In this document: positions 1-7,200 of the stretch, piece by piece
How positions within the stretch are numbered: the stretch's first letter is position 1
Layout of the letters: each line of letters opens with the position of its first letter
From: an uncultured Eubacteriales bacterium
Lineage (GTDB): Bacteria; Bacillota; Clostridia; Oscillospirales; CAG-272
DNA length: 11,621 nt
Direction of reading: 5' to 3'
NCBI GenBank assembly: GCA_905201895.1
Contig: CAJKPX010000070.1
Coordinates: 1-11,621 of the forward strand
Program-made: the position numbers and the translations under genes
Notes under the pieces: model-generated
What the model was told of the DNA's origin: nothing
The model's input: the letters and a program-made list of their open reading frames with translations, nothing else
Databases searched by the model: none

Positions 1-84
1 GCTGAAGCTACCGACGCTCCTGCCGAAGCTACCGACGCTCCTGCTGAAGCTACCGACGCTCCCGCTGAAGCTACCGAGGAAACT
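1..84 (+). repeat. 21-bp coding tandem repeat
   Basis: Three nearly identical 21-bp units (1-21, 22-42, 43-63) and a partial fourth (64-84) encode AEATDAP. They differ only at third codon positions, which suggests recent expansion by slippage or recombination. The array probably continues to the left of the window. Its core GCTACCGA also occurs in the 18-bp coding repeat of the secE gene at 9222-9347. Confidence 0.85.
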
Positions 85-114
85 CCTGCTGACGGCGAGA
101 CCGACAAGAAGTAA
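1..114 (+). CDS. C-terminal end of an unidentified protein with AEATDAP repeats (5' partial)
   Basis: The first 37 codons of the window read in frame 1 and end at TAA 112-114. They encode three copies of the heptad AEATDAP, a fourth degenerate copy (AEATEET) and the tail PADGETDKK. The start lies outside the window. The visible part is an acidic, Ala/Thr/Pro/Glu/Asp-rich disordered tail with no hydrophobic segment and no sorting motif, so it could be the flexible end of a cytoplasmic or ribosome-associated protein, but the family cannot be identified. A rho-independent terminator follows 34 nt downstream, so this is the last gene of its transcription unit. The reading frame is secure because it is open from base 1, has clear codon periodicity and ends just before a terminator. 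Confidence 0.75.
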   Translation, partial: AEATDAPAEATDAPAEATDAPAEATEETPADGETDKK

Positions 115-147
115 GCACAAAAACAAATAAATCCATAAACATGGTAG

Positions 148-187
148 CGGGGTGTTGCGCAGATCGCGCGACACCCCGTGATTTTTT
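148..187 (+). terminator. Rho-independent terminator, possibly an attenuator for the thioesterase gene
   Basis: A 13-nt arm at 148-160 pairs with 166-178 (one G-T wobble) around the loop AGATC. A T-run at 182-187 follows. It ends the upstream gene. Only 15 nt separate the T-run from the next start codon, so no promoter fits between terminator and thioesterase gene. That gene must be transcribed from before the hairpin, by read-through or conditional termination. Confidence 0.85.
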
Positions 188-202
188 CCGAGAGAGGTAA
201 CT

Positions 203-946
203 ATGATTTATACGTCGCATTACACGGTCCGCTGGCATGATACCGATGCAAACCGCCACATCACGCCCACGCATTTGCTCATGTATATGGAAGAAACGAG
301 CAACGCACATCTGATTTCGAGCGGAATGAGCTTGGACGAGCTGCGTGACACACGGGGGCTGGCATTCATTCTCAGTCGCATCTCGATCCGTATTTACCGT
401 GTGCTTACGGTTGATGACGCGATTGACGTGGACACCTGGGTTTGTGAGAGCCGCGGACTCAGCTTTGTTCGTTGCTACCGTGTGCGGATTGGCGACGAGG
501 TTGTTGCCGAGGCGTATTCGATCTGGGCGCTGCTTGATCTGAACGCGCACAAGCTTCTGCCCGTTTCCGCATTTCCCTACGATATTGAGCCCGAGCCGCC
601 TCTCGACCCCGCGCTTTCGGCGCGCGTGCGCTATCCTGCGCTTGACTCGATGGAATATATTGCAGACCGCGCCATTGTTTATTCGGACGTGGACTACAAT
701 TGGCACATGAACAACACACATTATCCCAACATGCTCTGCGATTTCACTCCCGACATCTACCAAAAGCGCGTGACGGGTGTCACGCTTTCCTTCCTCCACG
801 AGGCGACCTTTGGGCATACGCTCAAGGTCTATCGCCGCGAGCGCGAGGGTGGGGACGGCTATCTGTTCCGCATGCTGGACGGCGACGGAACGGTTTGTCT
901 TGAGGCGCAGCTCACAACCGAGCCCGACGCGTCGGCTATTGAGTAA
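203..946 (+). CDS. Acyl-ACP thioesterase (FatA/FatB-like double hotdog)
   Basis: This 247-residue protein matches the bacterial acyl-ACP thioesterase family, which hydrolyses acyl-acyl carrier protein to free fatty acid in the cytoplasm. The N-terminal hotdog (about 1-125) opens with WHDTDANRHI, the D-x-D motif of 4HBT-type thioesterases. The second hotdog (about 145-245) carries DYNWHMNN, where D164, N166 and H168 match the catalytic Asp/Asn/His of plant FatB enzymes; E200 in FLHEATFG sits where the catalytic Glu is expected. The length fits the bacterial family. The start is supported by AGAGAGG at 191-197, 5 nt upstream of ATG. No signal peptide or membrane segment is seen. The LRR gene follows 66 nt downstream on the same strand and is probably co-transcribed. 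Chain-length preference cannot be read from sequence. Confidence 0.9.
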   Translation: MIYTSHYTVRWHDTDANRHITPTHLLMYMEETSNAHLISSGMSLDELRDTRGLAFILSRISIRIYRVLTVDDAIDVDTWVCESRGLSFVRCYRVRIGDEVVAEAYSIWALLDLNAHKLLPVSAFPYDIEPEPPLDPALSARVRYPALDSMEYIADRAIVYSDVDYNWHMNNTHYPNMLCDFTPDIYQKRVTGVTLSFLHEATFGHTLKVYRREREGGDGYLFRMLDGDGTVCLEAQLTTEPDASAIE

Positions 947-967
947 GCCGTTCTCAAAAACAAAAAA

Positions 968-983
968 CGCACCACGTGGTGCG
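968..983. other. 16-bp perfect palindrome between thioesterase and LRR genes
   Basis: CGCACCACGTGGTGCG is perfectly self-complementary. As RNA it gives a 6-bp stem with an ACGT loop. On the plus strand no T-run follows, so it is not a classic terminator there; read on the minus strand it would be followed by a T-rich stretch (956-967), but no minus-strand gene ends here. It could be an operator or an mRNA processing or stabilising hairpin. Confidence 0.5.
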
Positions 984-1012
984 ATTTCAAGCAAAAAAGA
1001 GGGCAGAACGAT

Positions 1013-2032
1013 ATGAAAACCGAACTTAAAATTAAGAAATGGCAGTTGATCAAATGGCGCGGATGCGACGAGCTTGCAAGCCTTGCCGAAGCCGATTTTT
1101 TGTCGGTGGGGAAGGGGGCATTTCGCCGCCACCGCCGCCTTGAGGAGGCTGTTCTACCGCCCACGTGCACCGCGATCAAAACCGAGGCGTTCCGCGGCTG
1201 CCGCCGTTTGCTTTCTGTCCGACTTTCGGGCGAGGCGGCAACGGGAATTTCGGGGTCTGCCTTTGCCGACTGCACGCGACTGCGCGAGGTAACGCCCATG
1301 TCGATGGTTTCTGTGATCGGTGCGCGCGCCTTTTCGGGCTGCAGGATGCTGCAAAGCGGTGAGCTTGGACATGATCTGCGCAGGATCGGTGACGAGGCGT
1401 TTCGCGGTTGCGTTTCACTGACCTCGATCACGCTGCCATCCTCGCTCCGTTCAATCGGTCACGCGGCATTCCTGGATTGCACCGAGCTCGCGCGCGTGGA
1501 AATCGAGGAGGGCGTCTCGGCGCTTTCTCCCTCGCTTTTCCGTGGGTGTCTGTCGCTCGCTGAGATCGTTTTTGCACACACGCTGTGTGAAATTCCCGCA
1601 AGCGCCTTCCGCGATTGCTCGGCACTCGAGCTGCTTTCGCTCCCGTCCACAATCGAGCGCATCGGATCGCGCGCCTTTGACGGCTGCACGCGTCTTGCTC
1701 GGGTGGAGCTGGAAAACGGCACCGCTCGCATTGGTGCTTGGGCGTTTGCGAACACGCCGCGCCTGCGCGAGGTGGTCGTTCCGCGCTCGCTCAAGCGGCT
1801 GGGCTTTGGTGCCTTTGGGCTTGGCAAGCGTCCCGATGAGGAAAAGGTGGTTTTGCTCGTTGAAAACGAGTATATGCGCCGCCGCATGAAGCGTCTGCTC
1901 CTCCTTTGCGGATCTAGTGGATGCGCGCGCGTGGAGCTGGTCGGCAAAACCATCGAGGAGCGCAAGCGCGAACGCCACCGCGCCCAGCTCGAGCAAAAGC
2001 CCGCTCATCTGTTTGATGAGGAGGAAGGGTAA
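1013..2032 (+). CDS. BspA-like leucine-rich-repeat (LRR_5) protein, cytoplasmic type
   Basis: This is a 339-residue protein made almost entirely of LRR_5 (BspA/TpLRR-type) units with the pattern IG..AF.GC..L..V.LP..L. The AF (once LF) anchor occurs at residues 36, 59, 83, 106, 129, 152, 175, 198, 221, 244 and 267: eleven repeats with a 23-residue period, broken once by a single extra residue. LRR_5 domains usually act as protein-binding scaffolds in surface proteins, but this one has no signal peptide, membrane segment or sorting motif. It starts with a charged MKTELKIKKW stretch and ends in a charged tail (ERKRERHRAQLE to DEEEG). The start is supported by AGAGGG at 998-1003, 9 nt before ATG. 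It shares a likely transcript with the thioesterase. The binding partner is unknown. Confidence 0.88.
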   Translation: MKTELKIKKWQLIKWRGCDELASLAEADFLSVGKGAFRRHRRLEEAVLPPTCTAIKTEAFRGCRRLLSVRLSGEAATGISGSAFADCTRLREVTPMSMVSVIGARAFSGCRMLQSGELGHDLRRIGDEAFRGCVSLTSITLPSSLRSIGHAAFLDCTELARVEIEEGVSALSPSLFRGCLSLAEIVFAHTLCEIPASAFRDCSALELLSLPSTIERIGSRAFDGCTRLARVELENGTARIGAWAFANTPRLREVVVPRSLKRLGFGAFGLGKRPDEEKVVLLVENEYMRRRMKRLLLLCGSSGCARVELVGKTIEERKRERHRAQLEQKPAHLFDEEEG

Positions 2033-2044
2033 AGGTAAAGAGAA

Positions 2045-2170
2045 TGCAGGGGGAGGGGGAAACTTCTTGAAAGAAGTTTCCCCCTCCCCCTGCACCCCCC
2101 CCCTTTTCAAGAACTTTCAAGAGGGGAATCCGGATGTCGAGCGAGAGTTTTATCGCTCAAGGCGTAGGTA
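2045..2170 (+). repeat. Dispersed hairpin repeat, copy A
   Basis: The element begins 13 nt after the LRR stop codon. A perfect inverted repeat has 24-nt arms, 2045-2068 and 2071-2094, separated only by GA: the left arm is purine-rich and ends AACTTCTT, the right arm is C-rich. It is followed by a C-run and the direct repeat TTTTCAAGAA/CTTTCAAGAG (2104-2123), then about 45 bp of diverged homology to copy B at an exact 320-bp offset. The hairpin probably terminates the LRR transcript, though it lacks a proper T-run. No ORF of note lies inside. Confidence 0.8.
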
Positions 2171-2186
2171 CTGCCGATAGGCGTCG

Positions 2187-2396
2187 CGACGTCAGGCACT
2201 TGTGCCCTGCGTCGGTAGCAACGGAACGTTGCGACGGAGCCTACTACCCTGCCGCCTTTCCTAAAAAAGCAACTTTTTTGTTGGAATGATGCGAAAACCT
2301 ATTACAAACGGTTTTCTTGTTACGTTAATGAAGCCTATCTGAGAAGAACATCGCAACGTTCCGTTGCTGTGCGAACGCCGACGCGTCGGCTGTTCG
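2187..2396. other. Structure-rich intergenic block with nested inverted repeats
   Basis: There is no credible gene here. From left to right: CGACG 2187-2191 with CGTCG 2210-2214 enclosing CAGGCAC/GTGCCCTG; an 18-bp perfect inverted repeat 2217-2234 and 2351-2368, whose arms are themselves small hairpins (GCAACG-GAA-CGTTGC); AAAAAAG-CAA-CTTTTTT at 2263-2279; a GAAAACC/GGTTTTC stem near 2291-2314; and the 14-bp palindrome GCCGACGCGTCGGC at 2377-2390, extended by CGAAC/GTTCG. This density exceeds what a convergent-gene spacer needs. It could be a non-autonomous mobile element, a structured RNA or part of the flanking repeat. Confidence 0.5.
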
Positions 2397-2490
2397 GTTC
2401 CTCCCTCCCCCTGCACCCCCTCCCTTTCAAGAACTTTCAAGAGGGGGATCAAAGCGTCAAGGGGATGTCTATTGACTCAAGGTATAGGTA
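2397..2490 (+). repeat. Dispersed hairpin repeat, copy B (right half only)
   Basis: The copy starts with GTTCCTCCCTCCCCC (2397-2411), followed by TGCACCCC, then TTTCAAGAACTTTCAAGAGG at 2425-2444 and the trailing part shared with copy A, including CTCAAGG..TAGGTA. Copy A 2105-2170 aligns to 2425-2490 without gaps. The left hairpin arm is missing. The remaining 2491-2557 before the regulator gene holds only a weak 6-bp hairpin (2526-2540); I see nothing else there. Confidence 0.75.
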
Positions 2491-2557
2491 TTTGCAATTT
2501 TTGATTCTGCCTCGGCTACGTCATTGCGTTTCTAAAACGCGTTTACGGTCTGCAAAA

Positions 2558-3178
2558 TCAACGCCGCATCCATCTTTTGTTGGCGTGGACCACTGAAAGA
2601 AAGCCAAAGGGCGGGAAGCAAATGGAAGGTGAGAACGAATGCGGAAAAACGCTGACATAGTAGGGTAAGACCGACACGTAGCCGAAGACCATCACGCACA
2701 TGAAAATAACCGACACGATATCAATGGTTGACTGCGAGATGAGGGGATTTTTGCGGCTGAACAAAAGCGCCAGCCTGAACATGCCGTAGATCATGCCGCA
2801 CATGATGGGAGTGAGGATCAGGAGCGTGATCTTGTCGGGCATGTCGGAAAGAAAGACGAACAAGAGATAGGGAACTGCCGAGAGCAACGTGCAAATGAGG
2901 GTGACGGTCCTCGAGTGCTGCGCCAGAAATTCGATCAAGGTGCGGATTTTTGTTTTGGGGGCACGGCTTTCGGAAACGGCTTGGTAGAGCTCCTCGATGC
3001 TAACGCCGAGTGCCTTTGCCAGCGGGAGCATGAGCTCGGTGGAGGGGTAAGTCCCACCGTTTTCCCAGCGCGACACCGCCTTGTTGGTTACGCCGAGCAT
3101 CTCGCCGAGCTGACTTTGCGAGAGACCCTTTTTCTCCCTTAACTGACAAATATAATTTCCAAAATGATAATTTCCCAT
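2558..3178 (-). CDS. XRE-family transcriptional regulator with membrane-spanning C-terminus
   Basis: This 206-residue protein has an N-terminal HTH_3/XRE domain (about 6-63), with helix-turn-helix core SQSQLGEMLGVTNKAVSRWE and the usual GTYPS and GVSIEELY parts. A charged linker precedes about three hydrophobic segments (near 91-110, 115-140 and 151-177), so it is likely a membrane-tethered DNA-binding protein. Its signal and targets are unknown. A GTG lies in frame at 3187, but it abuts the GGAGG at 3187-3191; ATG 3178, 8 nt from that site, is the better start. Its promoter is at 3208-3236. The next gene upstream on this strand is a small membrane protein with its own promoter; a functional link is plausible but not shown. 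Confidence 0.85.
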   Translation of the reverse strand: MGNYHFGNYICQLREKKGLSQSQLGEMLGVTNKAVSRWENGGTYPSTELMLPLAKALGVSIEELYQAVSESRAPKTKIRTLIEFLAQHSRTVTLICTLLSAVPYLLFVFLSDMPDKITLLILTPIMCGMIYGMFRLALLFSRKNPLISQSTIDIVSVIFMCVMVFGYVSVLPYYVSVFPHSFSPSICFPPFGFLSVVHANKRWMRR

Positions 3179-3207
3179 GTGGAGCACCTCCGTGTTTTGT
3201 TGACTCC

Positions 3208-3236
3208 ATTATAGCACTTTTGGCGCTTTTTTTCAA
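3208..3236 (-). promoter_or_regulatory. Sigma-A promoter of the XRE regulator gene
   Basis: On the minus strand, -35 TTGAAA (3236-3231) and -10 TATAAT (3213-3208) are separated by 17 bp. The TGC just before the -10 makes it an extended -10 promoter. Transcription would start about 22 nt before the ribosome-binding site core. Confidence 0.85.
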
Positions 3237-3311
3237 CCCGTTCGTTCAAATTGCGCCGTCTACAAACGGTGGAACTTTCGTTTTTCATTCCGAATTGTTC
3301 CGCAAAAGGCA

Positions 3312-3366
3312 AAAAAACGGACACCTGCAAGCGTTTGGAATGCGCCTGCATGAGCGTCCGTTTTTT
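3312..3366 (-). terminator. Bidirectional-looking terminator after the YcxB-like gene
   Basis: An 11-bp stem pairs A-run plus CGGAC (3312-3322) with GTCCG plus T-run (3356-3366) around a large, partly self-complementary loop. T-runs occur on both strands. For the minus strand it lies 15 nt after the TAA of the YcxB-like gene and upstream of the XRE promoter, so the two genes form separate units. Confidence 0.8.
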
Positions 3367-3381
3367 ATTTCGTGCGTGCCC

Positions 3382-3888
3382 TTATTTCCGTCGGCTCTTT
3401 TCGAGGAGGAGCTGCTTGCAGCTCTCCCAGGAGCCCTCGGTAAAGGCGTTCTTATAGAGGCGGAGCCCCATGCCGTTTTGGAAGATCACAAAGGCAACGT
3501 TTTTCTTTTCCTTGATCTTTTTGATGCTTTCATAGCGAAAGGTGGTGGTGGAGCCCTGCTCGGTGAGCAGAATCGCATCGGCGTTGAATTCGGTGATGCG
3601 GAGCCATTCGTCGGTTCCGTAGAGCTTTACCATCATGCCGTAGCGGCGCATCCACGTGATATAGCGCGAGAAAAAGAGCTTAAAGACGGCAAGCAGGAGA
3701 AAGAGGACGGCGAGATACCAATTGAGCCAATCACCGCCGCGCAGCGAGAGAATCGCGATCATCGAAAGTCCCATGAGGCCAACGAATGCCCAAAGCACCG
3801 TCAGAACAACGTCTGCCGCACCTGCAACAACCCATTCGCGCGTCCAGGATTGCACCAGCTTTTTTGTGATCTTGTATTCGTTTTTCAC
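3382..3888 (-). CDS. YcxB-like membrane protein
   Basis: This 168-residue protein has a basic N-terminus, two transmembrane helices (about 20-48 and 55-76), and a cytoplasmic C-terminal domain (about 98-165) resembling the YcxB-like C-terminal family. Fitting features are ITEFNADAILLTEQ, then TTTFRYESIKKIKE, and the closing GLRLYKNAFTEGSWESCKQL, matching the family's usual end. The biochemical function of that family is not established. The start is GTG at 3888, supported by AAGGAG-type bases at 3899-3904, 10 nt upstream. A fully consensus promoter lies at 3933-3961 and a terminator follows, so it is monocistronic. It may act with the neighbouring membrane-bound XRE regulator, by inference from proximity only. 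Confidence 0.8.
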   Translation of the reverse strand: MKNEYKITKKLVQSWTREWVVAGAADVVLTVLWAFVGLMGLSMIAILSLRGGDWLNWYLAVLFLLLAVFKLFFSRYITWMRRYGMMVKLYGTDEWLRITEFNADAILLTEQGSTTTFRYESIKKIKEKKNVAFVIFQNGMGLRLYKNAFTEGSWESCKQLLLEKSRRK

Positions 3889-3932
3889 GGTTCCAAATCT
3901 CCTTTGCTGTTTTTCGTATTTTCGATAGCATC

Positions 3933-3961
3933 ATTATAGCACACGTTTTGCAGAATGTCAA
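3933..3961 (-). promoter_or_regulatory. Consensus sigma-A promoter of the YcxB-like gene
   Basis: On the minus strand, TTGACA (3961-3956), a 17-bp spacer and TATAAT (3938-3933) with TGC before the -10: a perfect match to the sigma-A consensus. It is unusually strong for a small hypothetical gene, which suggests control by a repressor or high constitutive expression. Confidence 0.9.
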
Positions 3962-4068
3962 TAAAAAATGCCGTTTTGCCTTGCTGCCAAGGCGGCTTTT
4001 GCGCCGTTTTGCCATGGCGTCAGGGGGGATTTTTGCCTCGGCTGCGGTCAGATTTTCTCCCGAACGTA

Positions 4069-4097
4069 TTGACAAAACAGGCATTTCGTGGTACACT
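4069..4097 (+). promoter_or_regulatory. Sigma-A promoter of the large surface protein
   Basis: TTGACA (4069-4074), a 17-bp spacer and TACACT (4092-4097), with TG one base before the -10. It is divergent from the YcxB-like promoter, about 107 bp away. Expected transcription start is near 4104, leaving a leader of roughly 117 nt. Confidence 0.8.
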
Positions 4098-4113
4098 AAC
4101 TATGTATGGAATT

Positions 4114-4200
4114 CGACAAGCGGCATCAATTTGCCGCCTGTCGGAGTACCTTTTGAAAGGTCTGAAGCAATCGCACCGAGAGGGCTTGCCCCGTAGGTGC
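4114..4200 (+). promoter_or_regulatory. Structured 5' leader with three hairpins, unassigned
   Basis: Between promoter and ribosome-binding site lie three successive stem-loops. The first pairs 4114-4125 with 4132-4143 (11 of 12 positions). The second is ACCTTT-TG-AAAGGT at 4148-4161. The third has GCACC 4173-4177 pairing with GGTGC 4196-4200, an inner GGG/CCC stem, and a symmetric internal loop GAGA/CGTA. AGGAGG follows at 4211-4216. I could not match it to a known riboswitch class. It may be regulatory or simply stabilise the mRNA. Confidence 0.5.
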
Positions 4201-4220
4201 ATACGATAAAAGGAGGCATT

Positions 4221-7200
4221 ATGTTGGGCTGTTTTCGTAAAACTCTTCAAAAAATCTGTCTGCTCGCGCTGGCGCTGATTCTGACGCTGGGCTGCACCCT
4301 TCCGTCGGGCGGGGTGACCGTGCATGCTGCTGAGGTGCTCTCGGGAGCACATTCGCACGCGGCGTCCTCGATTGTTGCGCCCCCCTCGGGCGGACTTGGG
4401 GCACCCGTTGTCGCGCCGCAGATGGGCGGCACGGCGAAAATTCCCGTTTCGGTGATTATCTCAACCGGAAAACTCATCGGTAAAAACGCCTTTTTGGGCT
4501 ATAAGCTTTTGCGCGGTGCAACCGCGGGCGGCGACTCGTGGAAGCGTGGCGGCAGCATTACCGACGTTGCAGCCGATGCGATCTCGGGCTTTACGGGCAT
4601 TCGGGTCAGCAACGTGGACACCCGCGAGATGTACGTGGAAATTCAAAATCAGTTTCAGGAGGTGCACAAGGAGCTCGGTGACCTCGCCGCTTCGATCAAG
4701 GAGGTAAACGAGGCGATTGCCGATCTGAAGAGCGATCTGGAGCGGTATGCCGCCCAAATTACGCTCAACAACTTCCAGCGCGATTACGCCGTTACCTACG
4801 AGGCGCTCAACAAGGAGTATCTCGACCTTGCCGTCGTTCTGAAAAATCCGAGCGGCAACCATGAGGCTGCATATAAGGAGCTCTACGCCGCGGCGCTTGA
4901 CCTGTATAACGTTGTCTATCCCTATCTCAGTGGCACGGGACTGTGGGGAGATGAGTCGATTCTCGACGTGATCTATCTCTACGCCACACACACCGAAAGC
5001 ACCGAGGGGGCTGTGGAAAGCGCAAATGCCCTCGCGCAGGAGATCTATGGTGCATACGTTTTTGCGGAATACTGCAAAATGACCTGCGAGCTTTATCAGG
5101 CAAACTTCTGTCTGGAAAACGATCTCGACGAATATGCTTATGCAAGCGATAAAACCACTCCGCTTGAGCGCTACGGTGCAATGATGGCGGAGGCAAGCGT
5201 GCGTCAGGTTGAGATAAACAACCTGGTTTGCAGCTTCATCACCGAGGTCAATCTCGACAACGCCTATCTTTACAATCCGCAGGGCAGCAATCTCTACATC
5301 AACTATCCTGCCACCGTGATGCAGGCGTGCCAGGGGGATCACCTCTATTTCCACTCGATGCCCGAGCTTTTCGACGGTATTTTCAATCCCGACGGCTTCT
5401 CCTTCCGTGTGTCGGATTCCTCGCTGGCGAGCGTGACGCAGTCCGGCGTGGTGGAGGTGCTCGGCGCGAACGGCAGCTTCACGGTGAGCCTGTTCTACCG
5501 TGCGGCGGAGGGTGCGACCGAGGTTGAGCTCTACCGACTCACGGTCAATATCAAAACGCGTGCATTTTCGGGCGGCTTCGGAACGGCGGATGCACCCTAT
5601 GTGATCTCCACGGCAGAGGATTTCAAAAACATCATTGAGAATTATGTCCGATACAAGGATCAGAGCCCTGTGTTCGCGCTCTACAACGATATCAATATGG
5701 GCGGCGTTGAGCTGGAGCCGTTGGATATGTACGAATTCACCGGAACGCTCAACGGAAACGGCTTTGCGGTCTACAATTTTCAAATGTCCGACGCATTTTT
5801 CAACGAGGCGCACCTTGGAATTTTCTCGGTGAACGGGGGAACAATTTGCGATCTTCGTATCGGAAAGAGCGGCTTTAGCGACCCCTCCTACAAAAAATCG
5901 GTTTATATCGGAATAAACGGTGACAGGACCCCCTGGGATACGGCAGACACTTATGTTGGAGTGCTTTGCGGAAAGAACAACGGAACGATCCGCAACTGTG
6001 TGATCGAAAACGTATTGGTGAGTCGCGAGCTGACCGAGCAGGATGATAACCGAACCAACTGCCTCAACGTGGGAGCGCTTGCCGGTATCAATTACGGAAC
6101 AATTGAGCGCTGCACCGTTCGCAACACCGAGGTGTGCTCTGTTCTGAAGGCGTACGACAAGAGCGGTGATATCAACGTGGCTTGCGCGGGCGGTCTGCTC
6201 GGCGTGATGGCGGGAGGCTCGATTTCCGAGTCGATCGTGATTGACTGCACGCTCACTGCTACCGCACACGGCTCGGGCAGCAAGACCCTGTTTATCAAAA
6301 ATAACGCAGAGGCGCACGCCATTGCAGGCGGTCTGTTTGGAAAGCTTTCAAACGGTACCATCAAGCGTTGCGTTGCCTTTAACACCACCGTCTCCACCAA
6401 TGCAATTTGTGACAACGAGCATTGCTCCAAAACAACGAAAAACGGCGGTATCGCCGGCAGCGGCGAGGGCGGCAGCGGCTCGAATAACTATGCCGTGAAT
6501 ACAAGCGACACGATCTATGGATCGGGATATCCTTCCATCGGAGGAGCTTGGGCGAGAAACCCATCCCCCTATTTTGTGAAGGACTTTCCGTTTGATCAGG
6601 TAATCTATCTGGATGCCAACACGCGTCCGCAGATCAATTATCTCTCTGCCCTCACCCTGTCTTATGCAACCGTAAAAACGCAATATAAAAAGAACGAGGC
6701 GTTCAACCCCGTTGGTCTGTATGCTGTCACGGTGGATGCGCTCGGCAACCTCTCCACACAAACGGTACCCTTTGTTCGCGTTGACGCGAGCAGATTCGGT
6801 GCCTCGGGCGGCGAGATCAAGGTTTCGTCCTGGGGCGGTCTTGCCAATCGCTTTACCGCCACCCGCACCTGCGATCACACCTGGGGCAATGGGACGGTGA
6901 CGGTGGAATCTACCCACACAACCAACGGCACCAAGGTGTACACCTGCTCGGAGTGCGGTCAGACGCAAACCGAAACGCTCGCCACGATCGCGCACACCTA
7001 TGACAAACAGGTGAAAAACGCAACCTATCTGGTAAGTGAGGCAACCTGTCTCTCTCCCGCGCTCTACTATTTCAGCTGCTCCTGCGGTGCTGCGGGCAAG
7101 GAAACCTTTGCCGACACCGAGGCGGGGCTTGGGGCGCATGATCTGACACACTATCCCGCAGAGGCGGCGGACTGCACCAAGGACGTCACGGCGGAGCACT

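Noticed and set aside
1..84. CRISPR array or other non-coding repeat
   Set aside because: The 21-bp, 18-bp and 123-bp repeats are all contiguous, in frame and coding, with no unique spacers.
71..1132. Minus-strand open frame across the thioesterase gene
   Set aside because: It spans a terminator, a complete conserved gene and part of the next gene on the other strand, with no family match.
2033..2557. Insertion sequence
   Set aside because: No transposase remnant or target-site duplication could be identified, so only a repeat of unknown nature is reported.
4104..4220. Cyclic-di-GMP, glycine or other known riboswitch
   Set aside because: Conserved core bases of these classes are not visible; only unassigned hairpins can be supported.
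4221..4340. Lipoprotein signal at TLGC in the surface protein
   Set aside because: Positions -3 and -2 (Thr-Leu) do not fit the lipobox, and a standard cleavage site near VHAA lies further on.
4461..6317. Long minus-strand open frame (618 codons) opposite the surface protein gene
   Set aside because: It has no ribosome-binding site or recognisable domain, its translation is low in normal protein features, and the plus-strand gene fully explains the region. GC-rich codon use suppresses stops on the antisense.
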